DNA from: Tolypocladium sp. Sup5 PDA-1
Lineage: Eukaryota; Ascomycota; Sordariomycetes; Hypocreales; Ophiocordycipitaceae
DNA: 64,000 nt
Assembly: GCA_000750105.3 (NCBI GenBank)
Contig: JPHH03000006.1
Span: 186,001 to 250,000, forward strand
Direction of reading: 5' to 3'
Part shown: piece by piece, positions 22,963-32,669 of the stretch
Position numbering within the stretch: position 1 is the stretch's first letter
Layout: every line of letters begins with the position of its first letter
The notes under the pieces: model-generated
Databases searched by the model: none
Seen by the model: the letters and a program-made list of their open reading frames with translations, nothing else
Told to the model about the DNA's origin: nothing
Program-made: the position numbers and the translations under genes

Positions 22963-24083
22963 GGAACTGCCGATGCGAGCAGGGTTGAGCCATGAGACAT
23001 GAGATAACGCGGTACGACGGCCCGCCACTGGCAGATATACTTCATAGATATAGTCTCGGGTCGACGCTTTAGTGGCATACATGCGTGAACGCGCTGCTAG
23101 CGAACCACCTGCACACCCACCTCTGGATCGTTCGCGGCACAGTCCCGGCACCCTTGTGGGCCACACGCAATAGTTTAGTCAACACAACAAGCCCAGAACA
23201 AGGCTATGCAAGCCCAATATGATCATCAGCTTGCGGCGGCAGCTTCATCTTGCATCCTGCAGGGCGGGAGGCCGCTTCGTCCCCACCGGTGACCATCACG
23301 CCGGGTCGCACCATCCACCCCCATCAGCCTTGCCTGTTCACCCAACCATCCTCTCGCCTCTCTCCTCCATCCACCCACCCTCCCAGCATATGAGTCACCT
23401 CTTGAAAGGATCTTGGCCTGAAAGAGCAAGCTGCCTCCCCGCAAGGCAAGGGGGTGGCGCGATGGATGCGCCTTGGCCCTCGGCGAGACACGGGTGGTGG
23501 CGTGCTCGCCGAGTCACTCACGCTCATCGTGCTGGTTGCAACACCAGTCAACTCCTATCACGACATTTTTGACACCTGCAGTTCTTGCTGTTTCACGGGT
23601 CGCAGAAGCGGCAGCTCATCGTCTTCAAATCTGTTCAGATAACAACGCGTGCAATGAGCGTTCTGAAAGTAATGATACACCCGTCCCTCCGCAGGACGTC
23701 GAGTCAGTCTTGATGTCTCTAGATCCCACAGCCCTCGGTAATTCTCTATGGCATAAGCTTTCCGCCAAGAAGTTGAATGAAAAAGGAAATCCCAAGGCAA
23801 GCTGTGCTCCAGAGCACCCCCAAAATTTCAGGCCGAGAAGAGTAATTGTACATGGGTAGCCACGAAAACAGGAGCACTCAAAACTTGTGCTGGAAGTGCA
23901 TAGAAGAAAAGTACCAAAAATGAGCCAGAACCTAAGCACCGAGAACGCCTGTTTGTGTAGTTTTGTACTTGTTTGTAGCAGTCTCCGCAGACCGACCCAT
24001 GTCATGGCTGGTAGATGAAGTGGAAATGCGTCAAAGTCATTAAGGGGATGAAAACTGGGCGCGTAAGACATGGATAGGGGTCA
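22963..24083. other. Convergent spacer between csn12 and the BTB gene
   Basis: About 1.1 kb between a rightward and a leftward gene. Small ORFs here lack domains. Nothing else seen. Confidence 0.5.
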
Positions 24084-25103
24084 TCAAAGATGGCGGTTGG
24101 ATCGCGGAGTGCTTCTACAGGAAGAGGATGTCAGCGTATTGCAGTACTGAGAACGTCAAGTCGACTTACTGTGCAGACGAAATGTCGTCGACGTGGTTGC
24201 ACAAAGCAACAAAGAGGTCAAAGAAGAGCTGCGTGCCGCCACTATACATCTCGAGCTGCATAGTCCCGCTACGCTTAAAGGTGCTGCGAGAGCGGATGAT
24301 GAGGGCCAGGTAGTGAGCCCGCAGCTTGGAGTCACTGTCCGGCGTGTTGGAGTACGCATACCTGGCAGACGCCAAGATGGTGCTGCACTGGATCCCCGAT
24401 TCTACTCGGGTTAGACACGGAGAGATGAAGGCCCCGGAAGAGAGCACTTACGAAGACCTTGCTTCCGCAGCGCCAGCTTCTTCAGTTCCTCCAGTCCGTA
24501 CTTCTCAGCGGCGCAGTAGATGACGGTGTCCTTGAGCAGATCGCCGTCCACGCCACGGTGGTAGACGGTGCTCTCGACGGTTCCCTGCTCCTCGCCAGTA
24601 GGAGGCTCCAACTCCCACGAGTTGCGGCGCTTGTTGTGCATCAGCCGGGGAAAGTAGTCGCCCTTGTAGAGGAACTCTAGCACGGAGCTGAAGATCTCGG
24701 GCTCCTCGTCGGGGAGGGCGATCCGCTTCGTTGCGGGATCCATGTAGGTGTTTCGGAGGGCGTTGAGGAAGAACGGGCTCGAGCACAGGACGTCTTCGTG
24801 GGCAGCAAAGAGGCGCTGCTCGGCACCGACGACGAGTGTGATGATGGCAGACGTCAGGTGGCTATCTTTTCGGTTGGTCCACTGATGCGTGAATGAAAGG
24901 GGGGCTAGTGAAGTCGTCACTTACTTGCCCATGACGGTGTCGTCGCTGGCCGTGGCCGTGGAGGCCGTCGTTGGTCTCCGGTGGCGAGATTCATGGCGTC
25001 TCTTAGACACTCCACTGTCTCTGCTAAAGGAGGAGCTGGATTTGGACACCTTGTGGCTCTTGGAGAAGCTCTTGTTCGACGTCTCGAACCGTTTGCTGAA
25101 CAT
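24084..25103 (-). CDS. BTB/POZ domain protein
   Basis: Exons 24925-25103, 24452-24861, 24170-24401 and 24084-24114 give 283 aa. The first 59 residues are a basic, Ser-rich tail (MFSKRFETSNKSFSKSHK). The BTB fold follows: AIITLVVGAEQRLFAAHEDVLC, then SPFFLNALRN, RIALPDEEPEIFSSVLEFLYKGDY and YCAAEKYGLEELKKLALRK. The C-terminal helices include MYSGGTQLFFDLFVALCNHVDD. Fungal proteins of this build are usually uncharacterised; a Cullin-3 adaptor role is possible but not shown. The last intron is optional-looking: without splicing, the frame stops at once after SSAQ; with splicing it gains 8 residues. Confidence 0.85.
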
Positions 25104-26233
25104 GGTGACGGTTTGCACGGTCGGCGGCCGAACGTGGTCGATAATGTACACTTCGCAGGGGGAAACGCGCAGGCAAAGACGGCGGAAATGTACGGGACAG
25201 AAAATACAAAAAAGGAGGGCAAGCAATACAGCAAGGAGTCGACGGTCGAGATGACAAATTTCTGGCGTCGACGCAAAAGACCTACCTCAGGCTCCAACGG
25301 GGATGCAACGGAAAACTCTGCGAGAGAGGCGGCGGAGGCCATGGTTTTATAACGGTACAGGCCCATGCCCCGTGCGACAGTAGGCATCGGTCGCCTGAGC
25401 GTCGGGGCACCCCCAGGCTTATTAGTGAGGCGGGCACCAGACTTGGTGAGAATTAGCAGCGGGACGCGTCCTCGCTGATAGGCTAACGTGTAAAGTGGTT
25501 GGGCAAACCCGAGAGCAACGCGCCATCACGTGACGTTCGTGTGCGGAAAGGGATCCGGCGACAAGGGGTCACAGCGAGCGATTCGAGTCAGAGCCGGCCA
25601 TGGGGGCTGGCGAGGCAAGGTTGCCGGGGTTTGCAACGGTGCCTCGAGGTACTTTGCTGGTGCCCATGTGGTGGCAGGTGGAACTGTTTGCCTGGGGCTG
25701 CCGTTCGCGACAGGGAGGCCTTCAAGGCAGGCATCCACCATTGCGCAGGACTGGATGGTAGTGCACGCAGCATCTCGACCTGCGTGACGGTCATTTTTCG
25801 ACACGACGAAGAGAAAAAAAGACGCATCTATGGTTTCCACGTGTTTAAAAGTCAATTGGCCTCGATTAGAGGGCGGTCGGGTCGCGCGTCGTGTGGTTTT
25901 GGCCCCCAACGGTTGTGCCCGTCATCAAATCGTCACAGCCTCTGGTGGAAGCGTCACGTCGGCTCCTCGCCGGTCGCACGTCTCGGCCTTGCTACTGCCA
26001 GTGGACCGTGGGCAGATTGCCTAGCCTTGTACCCGTCCAAGCTCCCCACGCATCTGTGACTGGTCAATGCAACCATGGCTCATAGCGTCGACGGAAAAGG
26101 AAGCCCTACAGAGGCCAACCAGCTGCCAGTGCACGGCACGGCTGGGCATCTTCAGGAGGCCCTGGTTCCAGAGCCCGTTGGTGCCTGGCTCCGTTTATCC
26201 GTACTCACGTTGGTCGCCTGTTGCTGCTCTATT
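25104..26233. other. Intergenic region between BTB and hydrolase genes
   Basis: About 1.1 kb. It contains the BTB leader and promoter and the hydrolase 3' flank. No supported gene. Confidence 0.5.
25345..25351 (-). promoter_or_regulatory. TATA-like box upstream of the BTB gene
   Basis: TATAAAA on the minus strand, about 245 bases upstream of the BTB gene ATG. Confidence 0.4.
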
Positions 26234-27337
26234 TCAAGCCGGCTTGTCCATCCCTGCTTCCGCGGATGGCTGCTTCAGCTCTGCCTCAGCCCTTTTGGCT
26301 CTCGCCACGGCCGTGGAAATGGAATGCGCAATGGTACGTTTCCCCTCTTGCCGCACCATGACATCGTTGTGAAGAGCCTTTCGGATTTTGTGTCGCTCCG
26401 CCATGAGCCCAACGTCTTGACATCGTTGGTAGAGCATGGTACCGTGGTCCTGTGGCACCAGCTCATCCTTTGCTGCTTCGACGATGTATACCTCGGGCAG
26501 TCGAGCCTGTTGCTTTGCAGCTATCAGGCCGAGATTCTTCCAGCTATCCAGGTGGTTTCGAAGAAACGGCCACAGATATTGGTATGGCAGCCATCGCTGC
26601 GGATACAAGGCCTGTAACATAGCTCGTGTGTTTGTGAATGGTGTTTCCAGTATTAACGCATCAACGTCCAAGTTGGAAGCACGGTTCGGCATCGCTGCCA
26701 GGTTAGTCGCCAGCCCGCAGCCGATACTCTGCCCCCATAATACGACCACGGGCTTGGGCAGCTGGTTGCCCGCGGCCCTGCTTTGGTGTAGCTGAGATAT
26801 CCACTGCAGTGCGGCTTGGGCATCTTTGTTGATGCCGCTCTCGTAGGGTCGGTCGTGCGACGTCCAGTAGCCGCGGTAGCTCAGGCATATGGTGGTACAA
26901 TGGATTGGTTCGCCGGCATCTTTCAGTCGGCGGAGGATCCACGAGATGTCCGGGAGTCGAGGAGGGAGTGACGAGGTATTACCTGGATATACTGTGAGCC
27001 GTGGCATGTCTATGGGGGGGCAAGTGGTGCCAAGTGGCCTACCTTGAAAGTAAAGAACGTATACAGGAGTCTTTGCGACCGTACTGCCCGCCTTACTGCT
27101 GCCCCGGGACGAGATCTCACTTACACAAAGCGCAATCTCTGTCCCGTCCAATGATCGTATCCGCTCCTCGTGCCATTCGATTCCCCCGCACTCTCGAGCA
27201 AAGTCGGCGATGCGCATGCTCCTCGAATTGGGCGGCAGAAAGGGATTGTAGATGATGGCGTTCTGGAAGAGGACCAGCATGGTGCATTTCCAGCACCACA
27301 GCGCCACAAAGAGCCCCGTAAAGATGAGCGGAGGCAT
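26234..27337 (-). CDS. Alpha/beta hydrolase, BEM46/ABHD12-13-like, membrane anchored
   Basis: Exons 27043-27337 and 26234-26982 (60-bp intron) give 347 aa. The start chosen, MPPLIFTGLFVALWCWKC, begins with a single N-terminal membrane helix as in the family; the frame continues upstream to 27607 but that part is low complexity. VLYFQGNTSSLPPR is restored across the intron and supplies the oxyanion-hole strand. The catalytic triad is visible: Ser184 in GQSIG, Asp271 in AAKDELV and His303 in KALHNDVM. A serine hydrolase on the ER or plasma membrane is likely; the ABHD12 relative is a lysophospholipase, but the substrate here is unknown. Shares a promoter region with sds22. Confidence 0.85.
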   Translation of the reverse strand: MPPLIFTGLFVALWCWKCTMLVLFQNAIIYNPFLPPNSRSMRIADFARECGGIEWHEERIRSLDGTEIALCVSEISSRGSSKAGSTVAKTPVYVLYFQGRPLGTTCPPIDMPRLTVYPGNTSSLPPRLPDISWILRRLKDAGEPIHCTTICLSYRGYWTSHDRPYESGINKDAQAALQWISQLHQSRAAGNQLPKPVVVLWGQSIGCGLATNLAAMPNRASNLDVDALILETPFTNTRAMLQALYPQRWLPYQYLWPFLRNHLDSWKNLGLIAAKQQARLPEVYIVEAAKDELVPQDHGTMLYQRCQDVGLMAERHKIRKALHNDVMVRQEGKRTIAHSISTAVARAKRAEAELKQPSAEAGMDKPA

Positions 27338-27991
27338 CACGACCGTCGGCAGGTGAAGCCGTCTTCGGAGCAACAGAGTGGCCTGCGCGTGGGATGCCCT
27401 GCATGGCCATCTCGCGGGCGAAGGCTGATCTCTGCCCGTGGTCAAGGCCACGCGCGGACGTGCCGAGGGACGCAGCCAGTGCACCGCATCAGCGCAAACC
27501 CGCATCAGAGGATCTCGACCGGGGCCGGTCATGACATGTCGGCTCCTGGCTGGACTCGGCCGTGCGTCGACATCGTGGGGGAGCGTCGTCGCTTGTGCAG
27601 GATGCAAGCTTTGAGTTGTGCCAGCAGAGCCCTGCAGCAGAGGGCCGTTGTTAGTGCCAGAGCACCTCCATCCAACAGCTTCCTCTCCCCGCTTCCTAGG
27701 TACCTAGTGTTGAGGGCCTGATGTCACCACAGCGATTGGAGCGGTGCATCAGCGGCCTTCCGCGCCATTCTCCAGGGCGACATGACCTGAAAACCCCCCA
27801 CCATCAGCGCATGGCAGGCATCCACAACTTTACATACCGTCCATCCCACTTCCACCTCCCAACAACATCCATCAGACGAAGGGATTCACATAACCAGCAC
27901 CTCGCGCACCTGTCTTGCCATCACCCACTCCAGTTGTCACCAGCTTCAACGTGTACCGCACCCTTCGCCGCGCGACCGGCCGGGAACCATC
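27338..27991. other. Divergent promoter region between hydrolase and sds22
   Basis: About 650 bases between two divergent starts. No gene seen. Confidence 0.5.
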
Positions 27992-29244
27992 ATGCCTGCT
28001 CCCGTCAACACAGAAAACGACACTCCCGTCCACATCGACATCCAGGATGACCGTGTGTCGCCTCGAGAAGAAGGCGAGGCCAGCCCCGGCATGAGGAACA
28101 GCAAGGGATGGGACGGGAAGCTTCGCATCCCCAAGTCTGCTCTCATGACCAACCCAGAAGCCCTGTCCGACCCCGAGTACTCCGACGATAGCAACGTCCT
28201 GCCTGGGGAGGAGATTAGTGCCGATGAAGGTGAGTTTGTCGCTTGGCGTTTGGTTCGGAGCCTTGGCTGATGGAAGTGCCATGGCAGATCTACTCGATAG
28301 CGAAGATTCCGAGACCGAGGAGATCATGTGCTCCCATTCCCGAATCGGCGCCATCACCTCGCTGCGGCTGGAACGGTTCAAGAGCGTCGCCCGGATTTGC
28401 CTGCGCCAGAACAGCATCCAAGAGATTGACGGACTCGCCCCACTGGCGGCGACTCTGAAAGATCTTGACCTCTACGACAACCTAATCGCCCACATGCGGG
28501 GCATCGATGAGCTGACAAACCTCACGAGCTTGGACCTAAGCTTCAACAAGATCAAGCACATCAAGCACGTCAGCCACATGACGCAACTGAAGGAGCTGTT
28601 TCTCGTCGCAAACAAGATTGGCCGGATCGAAGGGCTCGACGGGCTCGAGAACCTCACCTCCCTGGAGCTGGGCTCCAACCGCATTCGAGAGCTGCAGAAT
28701 CTAGACAGTCTCAAGAACCTGGAGGAACTATGGGTGGCGAAGAACAAGATTACCGAGTTGAGCGGGCTGGGTGGACTGCCAAACCTGCGGCTGCTCAGCA
28801 TCCAGTCCAACAGAATCAAGGACTTGTCTCCGCTGAAGCAAGTCCCTAGCTTGGAAGAGCTGTACATCTCCCACAACCTCCTGGACTCTCTCGAGGGTCT
28901 CGAGGAAAACCTCAACCTCAAAATACTCGACATTTCGAACAACCAAGTCAGCAGTCTCGAGGGCTTGGCCGCGCTGAGCAAGCTGGAAGAAGTTTGGGCC
29001 AGCTACAACCAGCTGGTAGATTTTGCCAACGTCGAGAAGGCGCTGAAGGACAAGGAGCACCTGACCACGGTGTACTTCGAGGGCAACCCCCTTCAGCTGC
29101 GTGGCCCAGCACTTTACAGGAATAAGGTTCGGCTGGCTCTGCCGCAGGTCAGCCAGGTCGATGCCAGTAAGTCGTAACGCCCTGCATCCAAACAGCGACA
29201 AACGCTTACCTTCGTGCCCTTTTGCAGCATTTTTGAGGGTCTAG
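27992..29244 (+). CDS. sds22: Protein phosphatase 1 regulatory subunit Sds22
   Basis: Three exons, 27992-28229, 28288-29166 and 29228-29244, give 377 aa; the last exon adds only five codons. The first 90 residues are acidic and disordered. About eleven SDS22-type leucine-rich repeats of 22 residues follow, for example LTNLTSLDLSFNKIKHIKHV, LENLTSLELGSNRIRELQ and LKNLEELWVAKNKITEL. The LRRCT cap ends in LYRNKVRLALPQVSQVDATFLRV, nearly invariant in Sds22. The protein binds PP1 in the nucleus and cytoplasm and controls its maturation and mitotic function. Confidence 0.95.
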
Positions 29245-29537
29245 CGGCAAACTTGGCATCTTCTACGAATCAAGATCTTGAGCATGGTGTTTTACGGCGT
29301 TTTACGGCAAATGTTGGAGAGCAAGCTCTCCAAACAGGGCAGATATCGAGTTGGGGTGAAATGGTGAACATGGTACATGAAGGAATGGGAGTGCATCGTC
29401 CGCCATTGAGAACGTGCGGGAGGGGTACTGAGTTTGTATTGTAAAGCACACGAACTCGCAGCAATGCCCGTAGACGATAACATGAACAGCCAGCAAATGG
29501 CATAGGCAACGGGGGTACTCGTCTAGCTGTCTATACT

Positions 29538-30808
29538 CTATCCAAAGATCCAGAGCTTGTCGGTCGGGAAGTACTGTGAGGGAGTGTCAGCAAATGGCCA
29601 TGGCAACAAGCTCGGCCGGAGAAGGGATATTCGGCACTCACATTGGTGGGTTGGTTGAACTTGAGGTTCAGGTCCATCTTGGCAATGCGATCCATGTCTG
29701 CCTGGTCGAGATCAAACCGGGTGCAGTCGAGGTTCTGCGCCATGACCGCCGGACGAGACGTCTTTGGGATGACGGCAAGGCCGCGCTGTGTTGCCCATCG
29801 CAGCAGTACCTGGGCGGGAGACTTGTTGTACTTGGCGGCCATGGCCGTGATGGCCTCATGCTCCATCAACGGCGCGACATTCTTGGCGCGGTCCATGTCG
29901 AGCTCGATGAAGCCCGTGGGGCCAAACGACGAGTACGCCGTGACGACCATGTTCTCGGCGCGCGCCAGGCGGACGAGGTCGTTCTGCTGGAGGTAGGGGT
30001 GCAGCTCGACCTGCAGCGCGGCCGGGCGGATGCGCGCATACTTGAGGGTGTCGTAGACGGTCTGGGCCTGGTAGTTGGAGACGCCGATGCTGCGCGCGAG
30101 GCCCGCGTCGACGAGGCTCTCCATGGCGGCCCATGTCTCCTGGTTGGTCGCCTTGCTCCAACGGACCTCCTGTTCGCCGTCGTAGAACCAGCCGGGCGGG
30201 TAGCGCACGCTGGGGTCGACGTACGCGAGGGCGACGGGGAAGTGGATGAGGAAGAGGTCGAAGTAGTCGACCTGCCAGTCGGCGAGCTGCTTGCGGCAGA
30301 TGGGCTCGACCTTGTCACCTTCGTGGAAGGTCTGCCAGAGCTTGGAGACGATGAAGAGGTCGGAGCGCTTCACGAGGCCGTCTTTGATGGCGCGGGTGAT
30401 GCCCTCGCCGCACTCTCTTTCGTTTCCGTAATCTGTTTGAGGAACCAAGTGTTAGGCGATTATTTATAGAATAAGAGAACCTTGTTATTGAACAGTGAAC
30501 AAGATGTTTGCCGTCTGCCGACTGCCCCTTGATCCTGCTCTAGGGTAGGCAAACGCCTCTCGCCAACAAATGCAAGAGAAGCCATTCCTCGCACAGGCCC
30601 CTTTGGATACCCCTCGGCTCACTGTTCGCAGTCGACCCATCGCCGGCAGGGAATACTACATACCGCACGCGCCGTCAAAAAGGCGATAGCCAGCCTTGAT
30701 GGCGTTGTACACCGTGTCGGCGCAGGTGGCATTGTCGACCTTCCAGAGGCCGAAGCCCACCTGGGGCATCTCGTAGCCGCTGTTCAGCTTGATCGTGGGC
30801 GACGCCAT
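29538..30808 (-). CDS. Aldo-keto reductase, aldose/D-xylose reductase-like
   Basis: NAD(P)H-dependent reduction of aldoses, plausibly xylose to xylitol in pentose catabolism, in the cytosol. Exons 30664-30808, 29642-30432 and 29538-29573 give 323 aa. Intron 1 (231 bp) splits the active-site motif, and splicing restores FDGACDYGNE. Catalytic residues are Asp45, Tyr50, Lys79 (VSKLW) and His112 (LIHFP). The YPPGW loop and VELHPYLQQ are typical of the xylose reductase group. The cofactor loop is IPKTSRPAVMAQN rather than IPKSN...R, and the end is KLWIFG, so this may be a paralogue (erythrose, arabinose or glycerol type) rather than the main xylose reductase. Confidence 0.88.
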
Positions 30809-30907
30809 GGTAACAGAAATCACGGAAATACCGCTGGGAAGAAATGATTGACGATCTAGGAGAGGGAGAAATCGTGAGCAAGCTTCAAGAGAGATAGGTT
30901 GGCTGGT

Positions 30908-30917
30908 GTATTTATGC
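30908..30917 (-). promoter_or_regulatory. TATA-like element upstream of the aldo-keto reductase
   Basis: GCATAAATAC on the minus strand, about 100 bases upstream of the reductase ATG. Confidence 0.35.
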
Positions 30918-31214
30918 ACCATTCAACCATCGCAAAGACGACTTTTGCCGCTTCCCCATACTTGTTCGCCACAATAACCATCTTTATCCTGAAAAGAACG
31001 CCATGAATCGCCTGAGGTGACGTTTCACGACTCAACTTATATGCGCTGCTGTGGCTTACACGAGGAGTAGTCGGCGAGTCGCGCGACGGAAACCTCGAAA
31101 AATGCCCGTCATTTAGCCTGATGTGATTGACGGCGGCCCACACGGTTAAAATGGCACGGGTCGTCGGAGTCACTCTCTACTCGAGCTGATTGGATCCTGG
31201 ATTCCTGATAATAA

Positions 31215-31255
31215 TACTCCGTACCCCGCATGTACGGACTACAGTACTCCGTACC
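31215..31255. repeat. Cluster of TCCGTAC/GTACGGA elements
   Basis: Three copies of the motif in 41 bases in alternating orientation: actccgtac, gtacggact and gtactccgtac. Part of the dispersed intergenic family. Confidence 0.7.
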
Positions 31256-31427
31256 TATGTGGCTATCCAGATACGGACTCTATACGGCTTCATTAACATT
31301 ACAGCCCCGTGGCTAGAAACCCGAGAGTCATTGTCCTGGTATCATGCAGTCCCATTACCCCATGCGTGTATCTTACCCAAACCGTCCTATGCAGCGCTTC
31401 CGAGCAACAACACTAGAACAAACAAGG

Positions 31428-32003
31428 CTACAAGACAGTCAGCCCCAAAGCCAAATGCATATGTGATTTCGAACCCCCTAAGCCCTCGTAGGAGAAGAGG
31501 CACTCGCAGTTGCCCTGAGCAGCCTGCACATCGGCAATCTGGTTCCCAGCGCTGTCCTCGCACGTGGGCTGCCCGATCGTCGAGTTCACGATCTGCGCAA
31601 TCTCAATGTCGCCCGGCCACGCAGAGCCCCTGACGTCCTGCTTCGGCGCAGAGACGCCGCCGTCCTGGCCGTGCCGCTTGGTGTACAGCGTGCCCTGGAA
31701 GATGGCGTCCTCGTACATGCACTTGGCCGCGCGGTTGAGCGGCGAGGCGCCGTCGGCCAGGATGTCGGTCTTGTTCACCAGGGAGAAAAAGACGTGAAGG
31801 AGATGGTGTAGGTGTCCGGGTCGAGTGACTTGATGCCCCAGTAAGAGGTCGTCGGGTCGCCTTTGTTGAAGGGCTCGCACCTCCACGTCTTGGCCCTGGA
31901 CGTGCATCCTTCCGACTTCTGCTTGAGGGTCGTCTCGAACGAGTATGACCCAGCTGGGAACGTGGAATCGGAACTACTCGAGGTGCTTCCAGTTGTGCCT
32001 CCC
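31428..32003 (-). pseudogene. Broken gene of a fungal secreted/membrane protein family (C-terminal part)
   Basis: Two reading frames together look like the extracellular half of a fungal membrane protein often annotated 'tat pathway signal sequence'. The first has FPAGSYSFETTLKQKSEGCT, then a Trp/Cys pair TWRCEPF and DPDTYTISFTS. The second begins near 31790 with SLVNKTDILADGASPLNRAA and has CMYEDAIFQGTLYTK and a Cys-rich end CEDSAGNQIADVQAAQGNCEC. The first frame hits TGA immediately after a run of five T. I could not find the expected N-terminal membrane helix upstream. Either a decayed gene, or a one-base sequence error plus missed 5' exons. The family call is from memory of its pattern and is moderate. 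Confidence 0.45.
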
Positions 32004-32669
32004 CTGGGCCCACGTATTAGCTACCTATACAGGCATACAGCTGTCGAACGGAAGCGAGTATCAACTTGCCTGTTCATGGACTGCTGGTAGAAGGGACCTG
32101 CCATGATGACAGATGACGGCTCGATCTCCCTCTGGACTAACAAGTCGTGATGCTGAATGCCAACCCAGCCATCGTCTCCAACGACGTCAGCCCTTGCGAG
32201 CGTCTCGCGTTTGAGTTCTCCTCTAAACACGGCATAGGAACAACCTTCCTTATGCACGGAATCACCTCATCTCGACCAAGACCACCTAGCATACGGGAGC
32301 ACATCCTATCTAGGAACCAGGGATACGGAGCAACGGCAAGGGGCCGAGGGATGCGTGGATGAGGCTGGTAAAAGGGAAGACTCAAGACTGAGACTCCTCT
32401 CTTGTTAGCGCTTCCGTTGGCGCCGCGCCACGAGGAGGCTCACCAGTTGCAACCTCTACCGCCTTGACAGAAGGAAGATTTTGAGGAGAGGTAGGAGAAA
32501 AACAAACGTTGCAGTTGAGGCGGCATTCCCAAGTCATCAAGCACTGCACCTCACGTCAGTCTGGATTTACTTCAACCCTTTATGATGTTTATATGCAGAT
32601 ATATCTCTTATACAACAAGACAACCCATGGTAGATCGTCTGTATATGTGTGTGTCCTCGTACAATCCCC
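32004..32669. other. Spacer between pseudogene and ABCD transporter
   Basis: About 670 bases. Short minus-strand ORFs here (for example one with MAGPFYQQSMNR near 32070-32110) might be decayed 5' exons of the broken gene, but no splice-consistent joining was found. Confidence 0.4.

Larger units (their letters stand above)
30809..31427. other. Intergenic region with a GTAC/TCCGTAC motif cluster
   Basis: About 600 bases. It holds the reductase promoter and a dense palindromic cluster at 31215-31255. No gene. Confidence 0.5.

Noticed and set aside
29576..30469. 297-codon plus-strand ORF opposite the aldo-keto reductase
   Set aside because: Antisense shadow of a well-supported gene; its Val/Asp/Gly-rich composition mirrors the GC-rich codons of the reductase and no domain is visible.
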